DNA of 64,000 nt, from positions 1 to 64,000 of the forward strand of contig JAHBYY010000002.1 of assembly GCA_019635715.1 (NCBI GenBank), given 5' to 3'. The first letter of the stretch is position 1; every line of letters starts with the position of its first letter. Shown here piece by piece: positions 26,689 to 36,107 of this stretch. The stretch comes from Rhizobiaceae bacterium (GTDB lineage Bacteria > Pseudomonadota > Alphaproteobacteria > Rhizobiales > Rhizobiaceae). Below the pieces are notes generated by a model that saw only the letters and a list, made by a program, of their open reading frames with translations, had not been told where the DNA came from and did not search any database. The position numbers and the translations under genes were made by a program.

Positions 26689-28014
26689 TCACTTCGAATA
26701 GACGTGGTTCGGCAGCCAGGTCGCGATCTCGGGGAAGATGCCGATGATCAGCAGCGTCAGCAGCATGATGCCGACGAAGGGAACGACCGAGCGGTAGATG
26801 TCGGGCAGCGTCACTTCCGGTGGCGCCATGGCGCGCATCAGGAACAGGTTGTAGCCGAAGGGCGGCGTCAGGTAGGCGACCTGACAGGTGATCGTGTAGA
26901 GCACGCCGTACCAGACCAGGTCGAAACCGAGCGCGCCGGCCAGCGGGATGAACAGCGGCGCGACGATGACCAGCATGGCCGTGTCGTCGAGGAACATGCC
27001 GAGCCCCAGGAAGGTGAGCTGCATCAGCACCAGCACCTGCCAGGGCGCCAGCCCCATCTCGCCGAGGAACAGCGCCTCGATCGACTTGACCGCGCCGAGC
27101 CCGTCGAACACCGCGCCGAAGCACAGCGCCGCCGTGATGATCCAGAAGAACATGCACGAGATGCCGAGCGTCTTCTTGACCGTGTCGTGCATGATCCGCC
27201 ACGTCAGCCCGCCGCGCCACCACGCGGCGAGGATCGACGACACGGCGCCGACCGCCGAGCTTTCGACCAGGCTGGTGACCCCGGTGAGGAACAGGCCGGT
27301 CATGGTGACGAAGATCACAAGCGGGACCACGCCGGCGCGGGCCAGCGCGAGCTTCTGCGAGAAGGTATACTGCTCGCGCTCGGCCTTGGGCAGAGGCGGA
27401 CCGAGTTCGGGCTGCAGCCAGCAGCGGATGACGATGTAGAGGATGAACAGCGAGGCCATCAGCAGGCCCGGAAAGACCCCCGCCATCCACAGATTGCCGA
27501 CCGGCTGCCGGGCGATCATGCCGTAGAGCACCAGCACGACGCTCGGCGGAATCAGGATTCCGAGCGTCGAGCCGGCCTGGATGACACCCGTCACCATCCG
27601 CTTGTCGTAGCCGCGGCTGAGCAGCGCCGGCAGCGCGATGGTGCAGCCCACCGCCATGCCGGCGACCGACAGGCCGTTGATCGCCGAGATGATGACCATC
27701 ATGAAGATGGTGCCGACCGCCAGGCCGCCGTGCAGGCCGCCCATCCAGACGTGGAACATCTTGTAGAGGTCGTCGGCGATCTTCGATTCCGCGAGCATGT
27801 AGCCCATGAAGACGAACAGCGGCAGGGTCAGCAGCGGGTACCACTTCATCACCTTGATGATGGCGGTGAAGGGGATCTCGATGCCGCCTTCGCCCCACAG
27901 CAGCACGGCCGCGGCGGCGCCGACGAAGCCGATGACGGCGAAGATCCGCTGCCCCGTCAGGAGCAGGATCATCATCGACGAGAACAGAAGCGTGGCGATC
28001 AGCCCGTAGCTCAT
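26689..28014 (-). CDS. dctM: TRAP transporter large permease (DctM)
   Basis: This 441-residue integral membrane protein has about twelve hydrophobic segments and DctM motifs such as PLFVFMGYMLAES, GLSVAGMAVG, GSTLGILIPPSVVLVLYG and FLDDTAMLVIVAPLF. It is the sodium-driven translocation subunit. The ATG at 28014 overlaps the dctQ stop by four bases, showing translational coupling. Confidence 0.94.
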   Translation of the reverse strand: MSYGLIATLLFSSMMILLLTGQRIFAVIGFVGAAAAVLLWGEGGIEIPFTAIIKVMKWYPLLTLPLFVFMGYMLAESKIADDLYKMFHVWMGGLHGGLAVGTIFMMVIISAINGLSVAGMAVGCTIALPALLSRGYDKRMVTGVIQAGSTLGILIPPSVVLVLYGMIARQPVGNLWMAGVFPGLLMASLFILYIVIRCWLQPELGPPLPKAEREQYTFSQKLALARAGVVPLVIFVTMTGLFLTGVTSLVESSAVGAVSSILAAWWRGGLTWRIMHDTVKKTLGISCMFFWIITAALCFGAVFDGLGAVKSIEALFLGEMGLAPWQVLVLMQLTFLGLGMFLDDTAMLVIVAPLFIPLAGALGFDLVWYGVLYTITCQVAYLTPPFGYNLFLMRAMAPPEVTLPDIYRSVVPFVGIMLLTLLIIGIFPEIATWLPNHVYSK

Positions 28015-28550
28015 CGGGGCGCGTCTCCCTTGAGCGAGGCCCAGTCCTTGAAGAACAGCGCGACCGCCTGGATCAGCGTCAGCGCGATGCCGATGTTGAG
28101 CACCAGCTTGATCGGCCACATGATCGGCGCCCAGGAGGAGAAGCTCTTTTCGCCGTACTGGATCGCATAGGTCAGCGACGAGATGCCGCCGATCAGCATC
28201 ATGACGAGGAACCCGATCAGCACCACGCTGGTGAACAGATCGGTGCGCGCCTTGGTGCGGACGGCGAGCCCGCTGTAGATCAGGTCCATGCGGACGTGCT
28301 CGCCCTCCTTGAGCGTGTAGGCGCCGCCGAGCGTGAAGTAGGCCACCATGAAGAACTGGGCCATCTCGACCGTCCACAGCGACGGGAGGAAGAACACCTT
28401 CATGATCGAGGCATAGGCGAGGATGCCGATCATGCCGAAGATCAGATACATCGAGAACAGACCCGACACCCAGGCGATCGCGTCGGCGAAGCGCACGAAG
28501 CCGCGGATCGGTCCGGGCAGCCTGTCGAGGTTCGACGCGACGTCGGTCAT
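28011..28550 (-). CDS. dctQ: TRAP transporter small permease (DctQ)
   Basis: This 179-residue protein has four membrane segments, as expected for DctQ (first at IAWVSGLFSMYLIFGMIGILAYA). FMVAYFTLGGAYTLKEGEHVRMDLIY is the family signature region. Its start overlaps the upstream hydrolase stop by a few bases, and its stop overlaps dctM, so the receptor, permeases and hydrolase form one tight operon. Confidence 0.92.
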   Translation of the reverse strand: MTDVASNLDRLPGPIRGFVRFADAIAWVSGLFSMYLIFGMIGILAYASIMKVFFLPSLWTVEMAQFFMVAYFTLGGAYTLKEGEHVRMDLIYSGLAVRTKARTDLFTSVVLIGFLVMMLIGGISSLTYAIQYGEKSFSSWAPIMWPIKLVLNIGIALTLIQAVALFFKDWASLKGDAPR

Positions 28551-29332
28551 GCCTCGATCCCTTCCTGAGCGGTGACGGAGAGGCTTTGGAAGAGCCCGGC
28601 CAGGCGCTCGGCCCAGGCCGTCTGCCCGGCCTCGGTTGCGATCTCGTCGTTGCGGATCTCGATCATCACGCAGGGCAGGCCGCGCGAGCGCGCATGCCGC
28701 TCCAGCGTGTAGTAGACGCGGTCGGCCGGCGAGTAGGGCTGGTTGTCGCCCACCGTCAGTCCCGGCATCGCGTCGAGGCTTGCCATCAGAGCGTCGGACA
28801 GGCGCCGATCGTCGTCATGCAGGATGCCGATCTGCCACGGCCGCGCCACGCCGCGATAGGTCGGCGTGAAGGAATGGATCGAGACCAGCCAGGTCTCTTG
28901 CCCGGCCGCCGAGCGGCATTGCACCAGAGACTCGATCTCGGCATGGAACGGCGCGTGCGACAGCGCCACGCGGCGCGCCCTTTCCGCCGCATCCAGGCCG
29001 CGATTGGCTGGAACGATGGTGTCCTCGCTGCTTTCCGGGATCAGGTCCGGCGCCTGCAGCGGCCGATTGCAGTCGACGATCAGCCGCGACATGCCCGCCG
29101 CCACCAGCGGCGCATCGAGCAGCACGGACATGGCGCGCGCCACCGGCAGGGCGCCGGGGTCCCAGGCGATATGCCGGACGAGATCCTTCGGATCGAGGCC
29201 GAGCGTGCCGTAGTCGGGCGGCACGAAATTGGAGGCATGGTCGCACAACAGCACCACCGCCCCTCTTCCATTGCGATTCTCCGTGCGCACCGAACCGGTC
29301 AGGTCCGATGGCGCGCCGACAGGCTGATCCAT
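28547..29332 (-). CDS. N-formylglutamate amidohydrolase family protein
   Basis: This 261-residue HutG/FGase family (PF05013) protein has the motif LLCDHASNFVPPDYGTLGL near residues 29-47, RHIAWDPGALPVA, DCNRPL and VSIHSFTP, supplying the zinc ligands. The family cleaves N-formylglutamate, but members in amine operons can hydrolyse other N-substituted amides. It is the first gene of the operon with dctQ-M-P and the ligase. ATG 29332 was chosen because sequence upstream of it lacks family similarity. Confidence 0.88.
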   Translation of the reverse strand: MDQPVGAPSDLTGSVRTENRNGRGAVVLLCDHASNFVPPDYGTLGLDPKDLVRHIAWDPGALPVARAMSVLLDAPLVAAGMSRLIVDCNRPLQAPDLIPESSEDTIVPANRGLDAAERARRVALSHAPFHAEIESLVQCRSAAGQETWLVSIHSFTPTYRGVARPWQIGILHDDDRRLSDALMASLDAMPGLTVGDNQPYSPADRVYYTLERHARSRGLPCVMIEIRNDEIATEAGQTAWAERLAGLFQSLSVTAQEGIEA

Positions 29333-29471
29333 GTCTGCGTCGTTCCCCGAGGCGCGTATCAAATGTTTCGTATTATGTGCGATTGCGCGCTTGTGGATGA
29401 TCTCATACACTTTCAGCCACATTGTCAAACGCCTTTTCGCAGTGCGGCAAAATTGGGTTCGGAGAAGCATT

Positions 29472-30296
29472 TTGGGCTCAAGCGTCGCTGAACTGATCGC
29501 GGAGCGGATCGACTCCATGCCGGCCGGCGAGCGCCGCGCCGCCCAGACGCTGATCGCCGCCTATCCGGTCGCAGGCCTGAAGACGGTGGCGGAGTTTTCG
29601 CAGCTTGCAGGGGTCAGTTCGCCGACCGTCCTGCGCTTCGTCGCACGGCTGGGCTTCGCCAACTATCCGGCTTTCCAGTCGGCCCTCCAGGAGGAACTCG
29701 CCGCGCAACTGCAATCCCCCGCCTCGCGCACCGACCGCGGGTCGCCGGCCGACCCTGGCAGTTCGCCGCTGGCGCAAGCCATCCAGGACAACATCCGCGA
29801 GACCTTCCGGCACCTGTCGGACCGGCAGATCCAGGAGGCCGCGGCGCTGATCGCCGTGCCGAAAGCCCGCGTCTACCTCATCGGGGGCCGCTTCACCGAT
29901 GCGATCGCCCGCTACATGGCCGCTCATCTGGGGATCATCCGGCCGGGCGTGCTGCATCTCGACGGCCAGGAGAGCAACTGGCAGGATCGCCTGCTCGACA
30001 TCGGCAAGGGCGACGTGCTGATCGTCTTCGACATCCGGCGCTACCAGGAAAGCCTGCATGTGTTCTCGGAGAAGGCCGCGGCGCGCGGCGCCAAGATCGT
30101 GCTGCTGACGGATCAGTGGCTGTCGCCCGTCGCCCGCCTGTCGCGGCACGTCATCGCCGGACGCACCTCCGTTCCGTCGCCGTGGGATTCCGCCACCGCC
30201 ATCCTGGCCGTCGCCGAGGCGTTGATCGCCGCGGTCACCCAGTTGCGTGAGGCCGACAGCGCGCGACGGCTGCGGGATCTCGACCGGCTGCGCTGA
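29472..30296 (+). CDS. RpiR/MurR family transcriptional regulator
   Basis: This 274-residue protein has an N-terminal RpiR helix-turn-helix (SSVAELIAERIDSMPAGERRAAQ, then LAGVSSPTVLRFVARLGFANYPAFQ). It also has a SIS sugar-isomerase-like domain (residues 110-240) that senses phosphosugars or, in this subgroup, amine-related ligands. The best start is TTG 29472, seven bases after GGAG; upstream codons are AT-rich and unrelated. It is divergent from the hydrolase-TRAP-ligase operon and probably regulates it. Confidence 0.9.
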   Translation: MGSSVAELIAERIDSMPAGERRAAQTLIAAYPVAGLKTVAEFSQLAGVSSPTVLRFVARLGFANYPAFQSALQEELAAQLQSPASRTDRGSPADPGSSPLAQAIQDNIRETFRHLSDRQIQEAAALIAVPKARVYLIGGRFTDAIARYMAAHLGIIRPGVLHLDGQESNWQDRLLDIGKGDVLIVFDIRRYQESLHVFSEKAAARGAKIVLLTDQWLSPVARLSRHVIAGRTSVPSPWDSATAILAVAEALIAAVTQLREADSARRLRDLDRLR

Positions 30297-30467
30297 CCTC
30301 CGAACCAACGAACATGTGATCGCGCCGGTGCCGTCCGGCCGTCACCTTTCCGATAATTTAGATGCGCCGGCGGCATCGACGCGACATAAGTCCAACCGAT
30401 TCCGCGTATAATGTGTCGCTGTCCGGCATGTTGGCGGCCGGAAAGACATGCTCCTGCCGGAGATTGA

Positions 30468-31640
30468 ATGGCGGCCTGGAAACAACTGCTGATCGCCCTT
30501 GTCGTGCTTGTCGCGGCCGGCTTTGCGTGGACGCGATATTTCCCCGGCGCCGACGCCCTCCTCGCCCAGTGGGGCATGGACTGGGCACGGGCTGCCGTGC
30601 CCGCGAAGGACGCGGCGGCGACCGGCGCGGTCCGCGAGCAGGGCGGCCAGCGGCGCGCCCCGACCGTCGTGACGGCGCCCGTGGCGGCGGCGACGATCAA
30701 CGACCGGCTCTCTGCAATCGGCACCGGCCGCGCCAATGCCTCCGTGTCGGTCAAGCCCTATGCCTCCGGCCGGATCACGCAGATCCTCGTCGAAGCCGGG
30801 GCGCGCGTCGACAAGGGCCAGGTTCTCGCCCGGCAGGAATCGGAGACGGAGGAGATCGCCGTCGACCGTGCGCGCATCGCGCTCGACGACGCGGTGGCGC
30901 GCAGCGGCCGGCTGAAGTCGCTGCGCTCGTCGAACGCCGCGACGGCCGTGCAGGTCACCGATGCCGAACTCGTCGAGACGACGGCGCGCCTCGCTTTGCG
31001 CGACGCCGAGCTGGCATTGGAGCGCCGCGCCATCGTCGCCCCGATCGCCGGCTTCGTGGGCATCCTGCCGATCGAGGCCGGAAACTACGTCACGGCGGAA
31101 ACGCAGGTCGCCGTCATCGACGACCGTTCCGCGATCATCGCCGAATTCTGGGTGCCCGAGCGCTATGCGAGCGCCATCGCGCTCGGCGAGCCGGTGACCG
31201 CGACTTCGGTGGCGCGGCCCAGCGAGACGCTGAATGGCAGGATCAGCGCGGTCGACAATCGGCTCGACGAGCAGAGCCGCACCCTGCTGGTGCGGGCGCG
31301 CTTCGCCAATCCCGACGACACGCTGCGCGCCGGCATGTCCTTCAAGATCGAGATGCGGTTTTCCGGCGACACCTACCCGTCGGTCAATCCGCTGGCGATC
31401 CAGTGGGGAACCGACGGGGCCTTCGTCTGGGCCGTCCGCAACGGCGCGGCGAGCCGCGTCCCCGTCCGGATCGTCCAGCGCAACACCGAGAACGTGCTGG
31501 TCGCCGGCGAGCTGCGCGACGGCGAACCGGTGGTGACGGAAGGTGTCCATCTGGTGCGCGAGGGCGCCGACCTGCTGATCGCCGGCGCCGAGCCGAAGCC
31601 GGCCGGTGCGACCGGCGCCTCGGTCGGCAAAGGGTCGTAG
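30468..31640 (+). CDS. RND efflux periplasmic adaptor (HlyD/MFP family)
   Basis: This 390-residue membrane-fusion protein is anchored by an N-terminal hydrophobic segment (LLIALVVLVAAGFAWTRYF). Barrel-sandwich lipoyl halves (VKPYASGRITQILVEAGARVDKGQVLARQ and AELALERRAIVAPIAGFVGI) flank a short alpha-hairpin. It links the inner-membrane RND pump to an outer-membrane channel. The RND pump gene begins five bases after its stop; no outer-membrane factor gene is present here. Confidence 0.93.
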   Translation: MAAWKQLLIALVVLVAAGFAWTRYFPGADALLAQWGMDWARAAVPAKDAAATGAVREQGGQRRAPTVVTAPVAAATINDRLSAIGTGRANASVSVKPYASGRITQILVEAGARVDKGQVLARQESETEEIAVDRARIALDDAVARSGRLKSLRSSNAATAVQVTDAELVETTARLALRDAELALERRAIVAPIAGFVGILPIEAGNYVTAETQVAVIDDRSAIIAEFWVPERYASAIALGEPVTATSVARPSETLNGRISAVDNRLDEQSRTLLVRARFANPDDTLRAGMSFKIEMRFSGDTYPSVNPLAIQWGTDGAFVWAVRNGAASRVPVRIVQRNTENVLVAGELRDGEPVVTEGVHLVREGADLLIAGAEPKPAGATGASVGKGS

Positions 31641-31645
31641 CCGGC

Positions 31646-34600
31646 ATGAACGATCCGCAACCGGCTGAAAGCGGCAAGGGTCTCACGGCTCTCTTCGTGC
31701 GCCGGCCGGTTCTGGCCTTCGTCCTCAACGTGCTGATCGCCGTGGCGGGCCTCGCCGCCTTCTACGGGGTCGAGATCCGCGAACTGCCCGACGTCGACCG
31801 CCCGGTCATCACCATCAACGCCGATTTCGCGGGCGCCGCCGGCGAGACCATCGACCGTGAGGTGACGGCCGTGCTGGAGGGCGCGGTCGCCCGCGTCTCC
31901 GGCGTCAAGACGATCTCCTCGACCTCATCCTACGGCCGCAGCCGCGTCACCATCGAGTTCAACGACGGCGTCGATCTCGACGTCGCCGCCTCCGATGCGC
32001 GCGACGCCGTCAGCCGTGTGCAGAACCAGTTGCCCGACGACATGGACCCGCCGCGCATCGTCAAGGCGGACGCCAACGCCGACGCGGTGATGCGGCTGGC
32101 GATCACCTCCGACACGATGTCGGTCGAGGACATGACCATCCTGATCGAGGACCAGGTCACCGACACGCTCGCCGCCGTCCCCGGCGTGGCCGACGTGCAG
32201 GTCTACGGCGACCGCGAGAAGATCTTCCGCGTCGACATCGATCAGGCCAGGATCGCCAGCGCCGGCCTGACCGTCGTCGATGTCCGCAATGCGCTGGCCT
32301 CCGTCGCCTTCGACACGCCGGCCGGCTCGCTCACCACCACCAATCAGGACATCATCGTCCGCGCCACCGCCAATGTGACGACGCCGGAAGCCTTCGAGAA
32401 CCTGGTCATCGGCGGCCGCACCAGGCTGAGCGACGTCGCCTCGGTGACGCTCGGCGGCGATCCGAACGCGGCGACCTCGCTGCGCTCCGACGGCAAGACG
32501 GGGATTGGGCTCGGCATCATCCGCCAGGCGCAATCCAACACGCTCGACATTTCGCAGGGCGTTCGCGAGGCGGCGGCCCGCCTGGCGCAGAGCCTGCCGC
32601 AGGGCATGGCGATCCGCGTCAACAGCGACGATGCGATCTTCGTCCAGGGCGCGATCCACGAGGTCGAGATCGCGCTCGGCCTGTCGGTATCCATCGTCCT
32701 GCTCGTCATCTACATCTTCCTGCTGGACTGGCGGGCCACGCTGATCCCGGGTCTGGCCATGCCGGTGGCGTTGATCGGCACCATCGCCGCGATCTATCTC
32801 GCCGGCTTTTCCGTCAACATCCTCACCCTTCTGGCGCTGGTGCTGGCCACCGGCCTGGTGGTCGACGACGCCATCGTCGTGCTGGAGAACATCGTGCGCC
32901 GCCGCAACGAGGGGATGGGCCCCCGCGCCGCCGCCGTCCTCGGCACGCAGGAGGTGTTCTTCGCCGTCGTCGCCACGACGGCGACGCTGGCGGCGGTCTT
33001 CGTCCCGCTTTCCTTCCTGCCCGGCCAGACCGGCGGCCTGTTCCGCGAGTTCGGCTTCGTGCTGGCCATGTCGGTGCTGCTGTCGTCGGTGGTCGCGCTG
33101 TCGCTCTGCCCGATGCTCGCCTCGCGCATGCTGAAGGCCGTCGATCCGAAGGCGCGCCAGGTGCGCCGCGGCCCCATGGCCAGGCTTGGAGCAGGCCTTT
33201 CGCGGCTCTACGGATCATGCCTGCGCGCCTGCCTGAACGCGCCCTTGATCGTCGTGCTGGTCAGCGTGCTGTTCGCCGGCGCGGCCTTCGCCGCCTTCGG
33301 ACTGATCCGCCAAGAGCTGACGCCGCCGGAGGATCGCTCGCTGGCGCTGATGCGTGTCGCCGCCCCTCAGGGTGTCAGCCTCGACTACACCACGCAGCAG
33401 ATGCGCAACATCGAGGCGCTGCTCCAGCCCTTGCGCGACAGCGGCGAGATCGTCTCCGTCTTCGCCAATGTCGGCCAGGGCGGCACGACCAACAGCGGCT
33501 TCATGGTCATGGCGCTGGCGCCCTGGGACCAGCGCAGCCGCTCGCAGCAGCAGATCATGGGCGACATCAACCGACTGGTCCGCGGCGTGCCGGGCGTGCG
33601 CGCCACGCCCTTCTCGCCCAACAGCCTCGGCATTCGCGGCGCCGGCAGCGGCCTGCAATTCGCCATCGTCGGCAATTCCTACGCCGAACTCGGCGAGGCC
33701 GCCATCAAGCTGATCGCGGCGATGGAGCAGGACCCGCGCTTCGATCAGCCGCGCCTGTCGACCGATGCGACGCAGCCGCAGCTCGCCATCGAGATCGACC
33801 GCGAGCGCGCCTCCGACCTCGGCATCGACATCGCCGGCCTGTCCGACACGATCCAGGCGATGCTCGACGGGCGCGAGGTCGCCGACGTGTTCATCGAGGA
33901 CCGCGCCTATCCGGTAAAACTGCTGTCGACCAGCAACCCGGTCAACGATCCGACCGACCTGGAAAACATCTTCATGCGCGCCGCCGACGGCCGCTACGTG
34001 CCGGTCTCGACCTTCGCCACCCTGACGGAGCGCGCCGTCCCGCCGCAACTGTCGCGCGAGCAGCAGTTGCGCGCCGTCTCCATCACCGCCGGCCTGCAGC
34101 CCGAATTCGCCCTTGGCGACGCCTATGCCGAGGCCCTGCAGATGGCGGCGCCGATCCTGCCGGCCGGCACGCGCATCGTTCCCCTGGCGGAAGCCGCCAC
34201 GCTCGGCGAGACGTCGAGCGGTCTGGCGACGATCTTCGGCTTCGCGCTGGTCATCATCCTGCTGGTTCTGGCCGCGCAGTTCGAGAGCTTCGTCAGCGCC
34301 CTCATCATCATGGCGACGGTCCCTCTCGGTCTCGCCTGCGCGGTCTTCGCCATGCTGATGACCGGCACGTCGCTGAACGCCTACAGCCAGATCGGCCTGG
34401 TACTGCTGGTCGGCGTGATGGCCAAGAACGGCATCCTCATCGTCGAGTTCGCCAACCAGTTGCGCGACCGCGGCCTGCCGCTGCGCGAGGCGATCGAGCA
34501 GGCATCGACCGTCCGCCTGCGCCCGGTGATGATGACGATGATCTGCACGGTGCTCGGCGGCCTGCCGCTGGTTCTGGCCAGCGGCGCCGGCGCCGAGGCG

Positions 34601-34783
34601 CGCATCGCGCTGGGCTGGGTGATCGTCGGCGGCCTCGGCATGGCGACGCTGTCGACGCTGTTCCTGACGCCCGTCGCCTATCTGCTGCTCGGCCGGTTCG
34701 TCACGCCCAACGTCGAGGAGCATGCGCGGCTGGAGCGCGAGTTGCAGGAAGCCGCCTATACCGGGATGGAGCCGGCGGAATAG
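31646..34783 (+). CDS. RND efflux transporter, AcrB/MdtB type
   Basis: This 1045-residue inner-membrane proton antiporter is of normal family length. Twelve membrane segments include TM1 (FVLNVLIAVAGLAAFYGV). TM4 carries the proton-relay Asp pair in LALVLATGLVVDDAIVVLENIVRRRNEG, and TM10 the lysine in LLVGVMAKNGILIVEFANQLRDRG. Two large periplasmic porter regions lie between TM1-2 and TM7-8. Substrates are probably drugs or other toxic compounds. It forms an operon with the adaptor gene. Confidence 0.95.
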   Translation: MNDPQPAESGKGLTALFVRRPVLAFVLNVLIAVAGLAAFYGVEIRELPDVDRPVITINADFAGAAGETIDREVTAVLEGAVARVSGVKTISSTSSYGRSRVTIEFNDGVDLDVAASDARDAVSRVQNQLPDDMDPPRIVKADANADAVMRLAITSDTMSVEDMTILIEDQVTDTLAAVPGVADVQVYGDREKIFRVDIDQARIASAGLTVVDVRNALASVAFDTPAGSLTTTNQDIIVRATANVTTPEAFENLVIGGRTRLSDVASVTLGGDPNAATSLRSDGKTGIGLGIIRQAQSNTLDISQGVREAAARLAQSLPQGMAIRVNSDDAIFVQGAIHEVEIALGLSVSIVLLVIYIFLLDWRATLIPGLAMPVALIGTIAAIYLAGFSVNILTLLALVLATGLVVDDAIVVLENIVRRRNEGMGPRAAAVLGTQEVFFAVVATTATLAAVFVPLSFLPGQTGGLFREFGFVLAMSVLLSSVVALSLCPMLASRMLKAVDPKARQVRRGPMARLGAGLSRLYGSCLRACLNAPLIVVLVSVLFAGAAFAAFGLIRQELTPPEDRSLALMRVAAPQGVSLDYTTQQMRNIEALLQPLRDSGEIVSVFANVGQGGTTNSGFMVMALAPWDQRSRSQQQIMGDINRLVRGVPGVRATPFSPNSLGIRGAGSGLQFAIVGNSYAELGEAAIKLIAAMEQDPRFDQPRLSTDATQPQLAIEIDRERASDLGIDIAGLSDTIQAMLDGREVADVFIEDRAYPVKLLSTSNPVNDPTDLENIFMRAADGRYVPVSTFATLTERAVPPQLSREQQLRAVSITAGLQPEFALGDAYAEALQMAAPILPAGTRIVPLAEAATLGETSSGLATIFGFALVIILLVLAAQFESFVSALIIMATVPLGLACAVFAMLMTGTSLNAYSQIGLVLLVGVMAKNGILIVEFANQLRDRGLPLREAIEQASTVRLRPVMMTMICTVLGGLPLVLASGAGAEARIALGWVIVGGLGMATLSTLFLTPVAYLLLGRFVTPNVEEHARLERELQEAAYTGMEPAE

Positions 34784-34898
34784 GCGGATCGCCGACATCC
34801 GGCTTGCACTTTGCACCACCGATTGACTATCAGTGCCTCCCGCCGGGCCTGCCCGCGACGAACCGTGCCGAAGCCTTTGCCGCGCGAGAGAGCGACAC

Positions 34899-35372
34899 GT
34901 GAACACCACCACACTGGACCAGGTTCTCGCCAACATCGGCAACGAGGTGGGCCTGTCGCCGTGGCGAACCGTCACCCAGGCGATGATCGACACCTTCGCC
35001 GATGCGACCGACGATCATCAGTTCATCCATTGCGATCCGCAACGCGCCGCCGCCGAGACGCCGTTCGGCGGCACCATCGCGCACGGTTTCCTGACGCTGT
35101 CGCTGCTGTCGGCCATGGCCTTCGAGACGGTGCCCCAGCTTGAAGGCGCCGAGATGGGCATCAACCAGGGTTTTGACACGGTCCGCTTCGTCGCGCCCGT
35201 CAAGACCGGCGCCCGCGTCCGCACCCGTTTCGTGCTGGCCAAGGTCAAGGCGCGGCCCTCCGGCTGGATCGAGATCGCCCATGACGTGACGATCGAGATC
35301 GAGGATTCGCTGAAGCCGGCCTTGACCGCGCGCTGGCTGACGCTGGCCTTCATCCCGACGAAGTCGGACTGA
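34899..35372 (+). CDS. MaoC-like (R)-enoyl-CoA hydratase
   Basis: This 157-residue hotdog protein has the (R)-hydratase motif FADATDDHQFIHCDPQRA, with catalytic Asp and His near residues 34-45, and FGGTIAHGFLTLSLLS. It hydrates enoyl-CoA, as in fatty acid or polyhydroxyalkanoate metabolism. The start is GTG 34899 with a GAGAG ribosome site. It stands alone downstream of the RND pump. Confidence 0.88.
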   Translation: MNTTTLDQVLANIGNEVGLSPWRTVTQAMIDTFADATDDHQFIHCDPQRAAAETPFGGTIAHGFLTLSLLSAMAFETVPQLEGAEMGINQGFDTVRFVAPVKTGARVRTRFVLAKVKARPSGWIEIAHDVTIEIEDSLKPALTARWLTLAFIPTKSD

Positions 35373-35531
35373 GTGCCGGGGACCGTTTTACCCCGCCTAC
35401 CCGAGAAACCGAATCGGCTCATGAAGTTCGCGGCCGAGAGACGTAGGTGCCGGGGACAGTTTACTTTTTCGGCCCGCGCGACTTCTGGGCAGGTGCGGCC
35501 TTTCTGCCGAAAGAAAGTAAACTGTCCCCTG
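35373..35531. repeat. GGGGACAGTTTAC inverted repeat element
   Basis: The sequence GGGGACAGTTTACTTT (35452-35467) recurs as its reverse complement near 35513-35530. A diverged copy (GGGGACCGTTTTAC) starts at 35379. The unit reads like small proteobacterial repeats that are sometimes mobilised by REP-associated transposases. No transposase is in the window. It lies between the MaoC stop and the convergent soxG stop, so it may also act as a terminator for both. Confidence 0.7.
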
Positions 35532-35543
35532 CTTCCCGAAATC

Positions 35544-36107
35544 TCAGACACCGGCGTCCCGCGCCGCTTCGGCGAGGAAGGTCCAGGCATAGTCGCTGAA
35601 CGAGCGCCAGCATTCGACGCGAAAACTGTCCTCGCCGATGCGCAGCACGACGATCTCGATCTTGCCGAGGATGGTGCGCGAGCAGGCGCCCACCGGGAAC
35701 GCGGCGAGCGACAGATCCTGCGGGCAGCCTGCGCTGATCGTCGCCTCCGCCGCCGGGCCGGACACCGAGAATGCGACGTTGCGATGCGACACGCCGGCCG
35801 CCGAGTGCAGTGCCTTCACCGAAGCGCAGTCGGCCAGCGGGTCGCCCGCCGTCTGGTCGATCACCAGCCACTCGTCGGGGCCGAGCCAGAGCGCCGACCT
35901 TCCGCCCTTGGCGGAGGAGGTCTTCGGCTTCGTCGGCAGATCGAGGCCGAGCGCCTGCGACAGCGCTCCGATGGAGCCGGCCGGCGCCCTGAGCGAGATG
36001 CGCTCGGCCGGCGGCAGGACGGCGATCCGCACGCCGGTGGCCATCGTCTCGCGGCCGGAAACAGCCGGGCGGCGCAATGCCGCGATCGGGGTAGCTGCCT
36101 TAGCCAT
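35544..36107 (-). CDS. soxG: Sarcosine oxidase gamma subunit
   Basis: This 187-residue subunit of heterotetrameric sarcosine oxidase shows family features including LWLGPDEWLVID near 75-86, SVKALHSAAGVSHRNVAFSV and LGKIEIVVLRIGEDSFRVECWRSFSDYAW. Its ATG overlaps the end of soxA by eight bases. The complex oxidises sarcosine to glycine and formaldehyde, the latter being captured on tetrahydrofolate. It is the last gene of the sox operon. Confidence 0.93.
   Translation of the reverse strand: MAKAATPIAALRRPAVSGRETMATGVRIAVLPPAERISLRAPAGSIGALSQALGLDLPTKPKTSSAKGGRSALWLGPDEWLVIDQTAGDPLADCASVKALHSAAGVSHRNVAFSVSGPAAEATISAGCPQDLSLAAFPVGACSRTILGKIEIVVLRIGEDSFRVECWRSFSDYAWTFLAEAARDAGV

Noticed and set aside
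30362-31645. Apparent N-terminal extension of the RND pump through the adaptor gene
   Set aside because: It is an out-of-frame reading of the adaptor gene. The real pump starts at ATG 31646, where family sequence begins.
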